A DNA stretch of 64,000 nt from NCBI GenBank assembly GCA_020284085.1, contig JACEVL010000100.1:131501-195500 (forward strand), in the 5' to 3' direction. Below the pieces are notes generated by a model. It did not search any database, was not told the DNA's origin, and saw nothing but the letters and a program-made list of their open reading frames with translations. Position 1 is the first letter of the stretch. Every line of letters starts with the position of its first letter. This DNA is from Aporrectodea caliginosa (taxonomy: Eukaryota; Annelida; Clitellata; Crassiclitellata; Lumbricidae). A program made the translations under genes and the position numbers. This document shows positions 1 to 9,400 of this stretch, one piece after another.

Positions 1-192
1 AACAAACATTCTTCACATGCTCTGAAAATATCAGTTCCTCGTCCAAGGTCACACCCAGATCGCACATTTAAGAGGAGAAAGAGACACCAGGACGCAATGA
101 TGCAGGTGGGCCAAGTCAACTGGGGAGAGCTGACCACGAGTACCAAGCCAGACAAACTAGGTTTTACCAGGATTCAGCCGAAGGCAATTTGG
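1..192 (-). pseudogene. CR1/L2-like reverse transcriptase fragment
   Basis: Read on the minus strand, the pieces RLNPGKT, FVWLGTRGQL and, after a frameshift, DLGVTLDEELIFSEHVKNVC match the segment after the YADD motif in the larger LINE at 37945-39760 (LNPNK, LIWFGTRQQL, DLGVVLDSTLTFSEHI). Stops and a frameshift make it dead. It lies in a RAB3GAP1 intron. Confidence 0.75.
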
Positions 193-385
193 CGACACAC
201 ACAGGCACCAAGCATTCTATTCGTCAGGGTTCTAGGCTGTCAAATCCGGATACAATACAATACAACTGTAATCTGAAAATGCCCTCCTTACAAAGTTCAG
301 AAGTGATCTGCTTCTCTTGAAGTGGTGCTATATAAATCTACAATTATAATTTTTTTTAAATTACAATTAGCTGTTGAGGACAGAC

Positions 386-475
386 CTGAGTCACTAACGA
401 CAATTGATTTTCCAAGGAGCTGTTGTGTCGATTCCTTTCTGGAGCAGAACTTAACAAAGCCATTAAGATAATCAC
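386..475 (-). CDS. RAB3GAP1: RAB3GAP1 exon 11 (last in window)
   Basis: Acceptor GGTTTTTTGCAG, donor GTCTGT. Encodes GDYLNGFVKFCSRKESTQQL and LGKSIVVSDS, aligning with the family block containing CRRKEST. Later exons lie left of the window. Confidence 0.93.
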
Positions 476-3400
476 CTGCAAAAAACCAGAAATACTTCAC
501 AATTCAATTTTCAAATGTCCATCGCATCATTACTGTAAACCAAAACCGAATTTTTTTATAGCAACAACAAACCAGTTATGGATTTAATCACATAAATTCA
601 TTCAAGTGAATTACAATGCATTTTGAAAAACTCTAAGTCTCTCAAGCTAATTTACATCAACAGCAACATAACAAGAAGCCAAAGGAGAAATTAATTTACT
701 AAAATCCGGAAACTTCTAGAGTAACATTATCGTAATACACAAGGCATCAATCAATGGTCACTTCTAAGCACAACTGCAATCTAAAAGAGTAAGCCATCGA
801 GATATCAAAAAGTCAAGATCTGCAAGGCCACAAACCACAAAGGACAGTTGAGATCTGCAAGGCCACAAACCCCAAAGGACGGTTCAGATCCGAGACCTCA
901 AACCCCAAAGGACAGTTGAGATCTGAGACCTCAAACCCCAAAGGACAGTTGAGATCTGTGAATCCACAAAAAGACCATCTGCTAGCAAGGCAACCCAAAT
1001 TCCAAGTACGCAGTTACTAGCTTTAGATGGACGACATCACTTCATTGTACCACATACACACAAGTAAATGCATGAATCAAAATATTTAAGAGATTCCAAA
1101 GAGAATATAAGAGATTTCCGCTGTTACCTAACAAACACTGGGGGTTGTCGGCCACTCGAACACGAACAGACCAGTGAGGGGCGTAAATCGGATCCAAGTC
1201 GCTACAGACACAATGACAACAGTTGCAAAACAATGTAACTATCACAGTAATTTACAAAGCATCAAGGTAATCAATGTAACTTGTAATGTAACTTGCTTAC
1301 TTAATGGAGCCACCAGTTATATTACTGTAATGTATTACAGTAACATTCAAAAACCAAAATTACCATTAATTTCCATTTCAGAACATTGCCAAATGTTAAT
1401 TAGAAAAGTTCAATACATTCAGGCGATTTAACTTACGAATATGAAGTTGTTTCAGAGAATGAGTTTTCTCCAATCGCTGGCCATGTTGTCGATAGATGCA
1501 GTTCACTGCAGAAATATTCAGAAACAAAATCAAAAACATGAACAATCTCTAATGAACAGTTAACAGTATGTAAAATGAGGCTTTACACATCTATCTACAC
1601 ATCAGAACTGTAAACATGATACAAAAAAACAGTTCATGTGATACTAAGAACAGTTAGCATGATGTAAAGAACAGTTAGCATGATGTAAAGAACAGTTAGC
1701 ATGATGTCCAGAAAGGTTTTGCATCAATACAAAGAACAGTTAACACGATGTAAAGAAACAGTTAACATGATGTAAAGAAACAGTTAACATGATGTAAAGA
1801 AAGGTTAACATTAATGCAAAGAACAGTTACCATGACACAAACATAAGTCGACATGAAGCAACAAAGAGCTAACACGAAAGAAAGTTAACACAACACAAGG
1901 AATAATTAACACACCGTAAATAACAGTTAACATAATCTAAAGAACAGTTAACATGATCTAAATAACAGTTACCATGATCTAAATAACAGTTAACATGATC
2001 TAAATAACAGTTAACATGATCTAAAGAACAGTTAACATAATCTAAAATCTAAATAACAGTTAACATAAAGATAAATATTGGCATGACATTGAGAGCATTG
2101 TACATAACAGTTCAAAACGAGTTCATGGTTAGCGTCTAATATTTTGAGTATTAGTAGCAACCCGACTCATTCTAACATGAAGCACAACTGACATTACTCT
2201 GTCAACAAGCCCCTATAGGACCCATATGGGACCCGTATAGATCCCATATGAGTCTGACCTAAAGCCCATGGAAATGCAGGCAGGATAGAAATATAGAAGA
2301 ACTGTAACAGAATTACAGGACATCTTCCATTCCTCCTCATGTCCATGCTCTCACTGGCCATTCTAGTAAACTGGAACACCTCTTCTTGTCAACTATCCAT
2401 ATGCATTGTCCAACCTGTATAATGCATGGATGTAACATTATATCTACCACAAAATAAACTGGTTGCATGAGACACACACGATCAATCACAATCAGCCTAC
2501 CAGACAGGGTCTTCGTAAGCACCGAAGGGCAATACGCCGAACTCCGTAACTCCAATTTCACCAGTTAGACTATCAAAATCTGAAGAAGAGCCAAACAAGA
2601 TTTAAGAACAGCAATTCGTCTGTTCATTGAACGTGACAAATGAATGGTAATACCTATAGAATTCTGAGTTCCAAATTATTCACCTTAATTTTTAAATGCT
2701 TTCACCCGATTCATGTACAGTGTACAACTGTACATGCTCTGAATTTCTTAAGCAAAGCTAAGAAGTTAGAAGAATTAAAATTATAAAATACAAACAGGAT
2801 TTATCAGAAATCTGAGTTTTAATCACTTTATAATATTTCTCAGTTATGGCTTAGGTGAACATGGATTTTGGCCTGTCACACCGTTCTCTGTGTGTATGTA
2901 TATTATAATCATAATTGCTTATTTATATAGCACCTCATTGGAGACGCTCCTGACTATACAAGGCTACAATTGAATAGAATGCATGTATATACCAATGTAT
3001 CCACATAGCATCTTTTACAAACCTTGTTTAACAACAAAATTAGCTATTACCTTGGCATTGGAACAGAGGCTCAACAGAAGTTATTAGATTCAGTACCTAG
3101 AAGCAAATAAACAGAAGGCAACTAAATTACCTGGAGGTAACTGAGGCCACGAGTATTGCGTCCAGTCCTGGAGAACGTAGGTAAGTCTGACAGCAATTGC
3201 AGTCTCGGGTAACGGTAACGGAGAAGCAGTCTAGAAACAAAAAACTCAACATCTACAGTCATACCCAACTGCCCTGTGCAAACTTCCACTTTATGCTTTT
3301 TCTCATTTGTTTGTCACGCTTGTATCAACCATCTAATCTAATCTACTGACTTCTTCTATAAGACCACAAAAGCACAAGGCATTAAATCAATGGTCTCTTA

Positions 3401-6400
3401 TCTCTTCAAGTGTAATCGCTGTCATGAATCATATGCCCTTCGAGATGTCTAGAAAATTCTGATAGATCATGGAAACCATGCTAACATTGCTGCCAACATT
3501 GCTATCTCAATGACTAACCAATAGTGTGGCCCAAACTTACACGGGAAACTTTTTTGTTGAAACATGCTGCTCCACAAGGCTGCGCTTGTTCCACTTGACA
3601 AGAAGACTATGTGGTGAAAAAATTTAAGAGATCTGAACATGTTTAGAGGTCGCGCCATTTTGACACTTTTTTGTAGAAATAGAAAAAACCGCACGTCGCA
3701 TTTTAATAGCTACATTATAAATTAGGATTAACATCATGAACTCCAAGCACCTTCTTTCTAAATCATAATCTAGATGTCAACTGTATTTCAGTAAATTAAA
3801 GAATAATAAGCTTATTTACAAATAAAAAGCTTGTTTTCAAGTTCTTTGTCTGTAGAAAATGGTTGCTGAATTAGAGGTAGGCCCTAATCTTTAAATTTTG
3901 CATGCTAACTTTTAGACTAAAGTTTTCATAACAATTCGTTTAATTTACAATTGGATTGTTCACTATTGCTCCTCATACCGCTAAAGTTGCATGATTAAAG
4001 TATTTTTTTATTTGTGAAGTACTCCTTAACTGTGAAATACAACGCATGCCTTTTCACTTTGTATAATAAACGCTTATATGTAGCAAAAACAGCGGCTATC
4101 ATGGCATCAACCAGGAGTTCTCCACAACTTTGGCTGTTAGGGTTACCTAACAAGGACATTCTTGGGACTGGGCTACCAACAAATGGGACCATGTTTTATC
4201 ACCAAAATGAGTTATTCGGGTGTTAGCTAGCTGCAGTTCTAAGTTGTATGACGGTTACACTCTGCAGTTGCTATATGTTGTTCATTTGGTTTTTTCACTT
4301 TGTAAAAGTGTTACACTATTACTTGCTGCTGCTACAATAAAAGCGTTCAACAACAACAACAACAACAAGAAGAATAGACTTAAATTCAAGATTTCTGCCG
4401 ACTCAAAGAGGGACAGTTTAAGGTCGATTTAAATGAACTATTTTGACATTTCACGGAAAGATGCAATGACTTTGATGACAAGTCAAGAGGACAAGCTCTT
4501 TCTAAAAATGAGAAAAAAGATCCTTCAAGTTTGTTGCCAAAATCTTGACGAACAGAGAGACTCACAAGAATTTCAGTGGCGCTCCTGCGGCAGTTCGAAA
4601 GTAAGGGTATAAGTAGCCGACCAATTGCAACTAAGTAGTGTTGTTACAATTCAATGATTTGAAGCTTCTTGCATAGTTTATCTAATACTCAGACCGTGTC
4701 ATCAAAGAAAAAGCAGTGGAGGCATTCAGTCGTCTTCTCTGGTATTTCACCACTTGCCACTTGCTTTGTTTGATGAGAGAACAGTGAAACATCAAGGCCA
4801 CTATGGTGAAAACCTTACTTACCTACCTAATCAGCTATCCACAAAACGGCTGGACAGGAGATCCTTTGACCATAACACTACACTGGAGGCGTATGTCACA
4901 AGGAGTTCTTTAAAACTGCTTGGTCTTCTTACTATCCAGGGTCAAGAATAAGCCAAAACTTTCCTATCGAAGCTTTCTGTTCTTTGACCATTGAACCCTA
5001 CATTCCAGTCGATGAAGGCTAATGTCAAACTTTCGGTGTAGTCAATGACTGCGCACAACGTGGAGTGGCTCTGATCTAGTCTCACAATGATGTACTAACT
5101 AAGGATGAGTCACAGAAACAATACTTGCTGCAACTTGTCTCCAGTCATCGCACAATGATTTCTTTTCCGACAAGAGCACAATGAAATAATCGCGGTTTTC
5201 GCGTTTTCCGGCACTTCAATGACGGTTATTTATGCAGACTGGAAAACTACTTTAATAATAAAAATTATATTGCATTACAAATTATTTGCATTTAATGCAC
5301 TCTGACTAAGCAGTAACACTGCGGTATATATATTTTATTAGGCTGTTCAACGTTCAAAATAATAACTGCCTTGAAATGCAAAATGATACTTTTCTTTTGA
5401 CGTTTCATACTATAATTATAGTGTAAAAGTGTGCAAAAGGCGCGACCTCTAAATATAGTTCAATCTGTCTAAAATTGTGCATACAGGGTTATATTTTCAT
5501 GTGTAACAAGGACAGCCTTGTGGAGCCAAACATTTCCAACTTTTGTTGTTTTGGGCCATCCTACTAACCAAGTTACTTTACGCTAGATTTAAAGCTTTCA
5601 TACTGTGGGGCGCGGTGGTGTAGGGGTATGTTCAGTACCTTGCAGCCGGAGGGTTGTGGGTTCGAATCCACCTCAAGTCCTCAACCCACTGCGTAGGGAC
5701 CCTGGGCAAGTCCTTCACTTGCAATTGTTCATGCGCTTCGGTGTGAAACTCCGATCCAGTGTCCGCGCTGTAGTCGGGAGCGCCTCTGAGTAGAAATCTT
5801 GAAGGGGCGCTATAACAATTGCTCTTACATACATACTGACCACTTGCAACCGGCTGGATACAAGATACACAGCACAGACATTGACAAATGAAAATATCAA
5901 TCAACCCAGCATCTGACCATGCTCCTTTACATTACATTCTAAAATGCTGTTAAAGGCTCTACATAACCCACTCTTCCTATCCACCTCTGTTTGAAGTCTG
6001 TTTGGTAGCAAACCAGATCTATAATCCAATGATTGTGTTGTTTGCACACCCTTGTTTTGTACCTCATACTGACCTTGCAAGTGCAATATATTCAATAAAA
6101 ATTTCAAGTGCATCCTAGTACTCCGTCAATATCAATCAATTCGCTTTGGAGACAACTGACTTGAACTATTTTATAAATCATTAGATTAGATAGAAATAAA
6201 ATACAGCCCGTAAAAACAAAGTTTTTTACTATATCCATCTAGTATCCTATAATGCGTCTTACGAAGCAGTTACCTCTACAAATATATAGTCCGCGTTCAT
6301 TTTACGACATAGCGTGCGTTTAATCAGGCAGCGCCTGTTTTTGTTGCGGCCAATGACAACGCTGCGTATGGGAAAAGGGATTCCCCGATTCGAAAAGTTG

Positions 6401-9400
6401 AGTCCCCGATTCTATAAGCTAGCCTTTTTGGGGAGCTGAAATTTTTATAGAATGAAGTGTCTGCGAGGGTGAGTCTATCTGCCAAGTTTCATGACGATTG
6501 AATGATTGTAAGTGATCGAATTAGTCGTCGCAAGATTTGACTTTTTAGCCTGTGGCTCAAGCAAGCAAGCAAGCAAGCAAGCAAGATTTCCGTAAGTTAA
6601 ACTAGATGGATAAAAATAAATAAAATAGAAGCAGCCATAAGTACAAAACACTTCTTACAATTTTTGACTTGAATACATCCAACAGTCCGTACAGATTGTT
6701 GCATTGGTGTGGGGTGTTCTTTAACTGGACCATATCAAATGAAGTTCGAAACCCGGAATGTTCAGAAATTCCGGCGAACAGGCGACGCCATTTGGAATGG
6801 AACTGGACGAAAATGGGAATCTGACTGAAACAGCAAACATCAGGTGCTGATCAGCAATGGCAGTCTGTGAGGGGAAGAGAGTAAACTCTACTCACTAGAC
6901 CAGACTCTTCCACTGAATATACAGAAAGTTTCGGTCAGTAGGGCGTGTGGTTTGGGGAAGATGCATCTTCCCCAAACCACACGTCCTACTGACAGAAACT
7001 TTCTGTGAAACACTTGAATGTAGTCTAATATAACGACTGCTATGGCGCCATTATCGTAATACATCCAAAAATGGCAGCTTTAAATGAAATATTAAAAACT
7101 TGTAATCCACTGCAGAAGTCTGATAGAAATCCAATAAGTCAGGAAAGCCAGAAGTCAGGCTACAGTGAATACCATTTTTACCGGACTATACGTTGCCATT
7201 GTTTACATGAGAGTCAAGGGTTGAGACTCTTAAAGGTGCTGAACTTATCAATCTGTTTCACTGCCTCTCTATCAGTCAATATATGATCTTTGGATCCTTT
7301 CAGCTATGTCAGGTATAGAACCAGGTACTAATTGTAATTGTCTGACCATGACCAGCCACTGAGGGGCCGTCCATAAATGATGTTACACACCTAGGGGTTG
7401 AGGGGGGTCGGAAATTTGTGACGATGTTGACATGGGGTGGGGGTCTGAAAAATGTGTCTGTGTAATTAAATTTAACAATTAACAACAATATCATTTTAAC
7501 AATAACAGCACTAATTTTGAGCATTAACTTTTCATTATTTTTTTTATATTATTTTAATGTATACAGGCACCATTTATAATAATTTTCTAACTACTTAAAT
7601 ATTTGGTCACCATCATTTTAAAATATTCATGCTCTCCCTATTATTGTTCCATGAAGGAGCATTTTGCTTTGCCATGGGAGAATGGAGAAGCAAGAAGCAT
7701 AAATTCTGTAAATTTTTGGATAAATTGTTTATATTAAACATTTAAATTCTAATGATTCTACCAGAGCTTTTCATTCTGTGGAATGAATATGTTATTGTGG
7801 TGTTTCTACTCTTTCCATTTTGCTTAATTGTTCTACTACAAAATATTCTGAACATATATAGTAATTGGTTAGACGATGAATATTCAAGTTAATTTTATGC
7901 TAACATCAACTTTCTGACTCCTTTTTAATACCTGACTTTCTACTTAATACAACATAAGAGTGCAGTGCCACATTAAATAGCCTACTTATTACAATGACAC
8001 TAGATGTGATTTAAAATGTTTTATTATCAAATGGAAATTTGGTTTATGGGGGGGTCAGAGCTTTATGACGTCATTTTTCAGGGGGTGTTAATTTTTGTGA
8101 CGCAGTGTGACGAGGGGGGAGGGAGGGTTAAAAATCGGCCAAAATTGCGTGACGTCATTTATAGACGGCCCTGAGTACAATATGGGAAAACTGGTGACAC
8201 ATGAACACAAAGGTTCCAACATACCAAAATTTCTTTAAAACAATGCAAAGCAGTGGACCTGTGACAACCATGACATAGTACTGTATTGTAGAAATGTTAT
8301 GTAGCACCCTCATAATTGTTAATTACCATCCAGTATTGTTAGCTGCAATTGACATCGAGCTGATGAGCATGTTGACACGGCTCTCACTCATGATGTCATC
8401 CATGCCGGGGGCCGTCGCAATGACCACAAAATCTCGAAGTCCATACCAACGGCAGAGACAGTGAGCACGACTTGGGAAGGAATTCTCGGCACACATCATG
8501 TCCTGCCATATGAACGGAAGGTCATCTAGAAAAACAGCAAACCAAAGACCAAAATTATTACCATTAATATCAATTAGTAACTTATATAGTAGCACCAGTG
8601 TCTAATGCACAAGGCATCAACCATTGGTGCACCAAAACCAAACCACAATCAGGTCAACATTTTAAAATCAAAACTTACATTGAGAGTTGAAGATGACAAC
8701 ATAAATCTTTGCCCACTGAGTTAATTTCTCTGCCAGTTAAAACAGTACATAATAGAATCACAAACAGTTAATATACGTATAATTCGTAGATCTGTTAAGT
8801 ACTACTACACAAGCACCACTTTGCAGGTTTCTCTGCATCTTGGCACATTTCCCTATTGGCTTCATGCTTTCATGGTCAATGTAACTACAATTGAAAATAA
8901 AAGTGAGAAAGGGTGGCCTTGCCAGTGGAATACTACTATTCCATCTGGCTTAAATCTTAAATTTTCATTGACACTCTTGACCTAAAACAAATTGTAATAT
9001 GAACTTATGTGATCAATAAATGAATGGAACTGAAATTTTTAGCAGGGGAAACAGCTTATCAAAGGTCTCTGACAAATCTGAGCAGATCCTCCCTGATGAC
9101 ATACACAAGATAAATAATTATCCCAGTCGTCTTACACGATACTTATAAATACAATATATCATGACTTCTCATATAATGCTGTTTGGAACATGAAAACCAA
9201 ATTTAATTCAGTTTTAATTCAGCCAAATTCAATTCAGCAGGATTAACCTTTTAATTATGAGCATGTACCAAAAGTGACTGGGAAATCAATGTGCACAGCT
9301 CATTGTCAAAGTGTGAAAGCACATTAAATAGTATTACCAGATAATATCCATCAGATAAGATAGACAAGATTAAATTACATAATATTAGATTAGATAAGAC

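Noticed and set aside
5607..5680. tRNA gene
   Set aside because: A and B boxes are present but the cloverleaf arms are not kept and the same unit with body and tail occurs several times, so it is a SINE. The same applies to 23383, 49825 and 52179.
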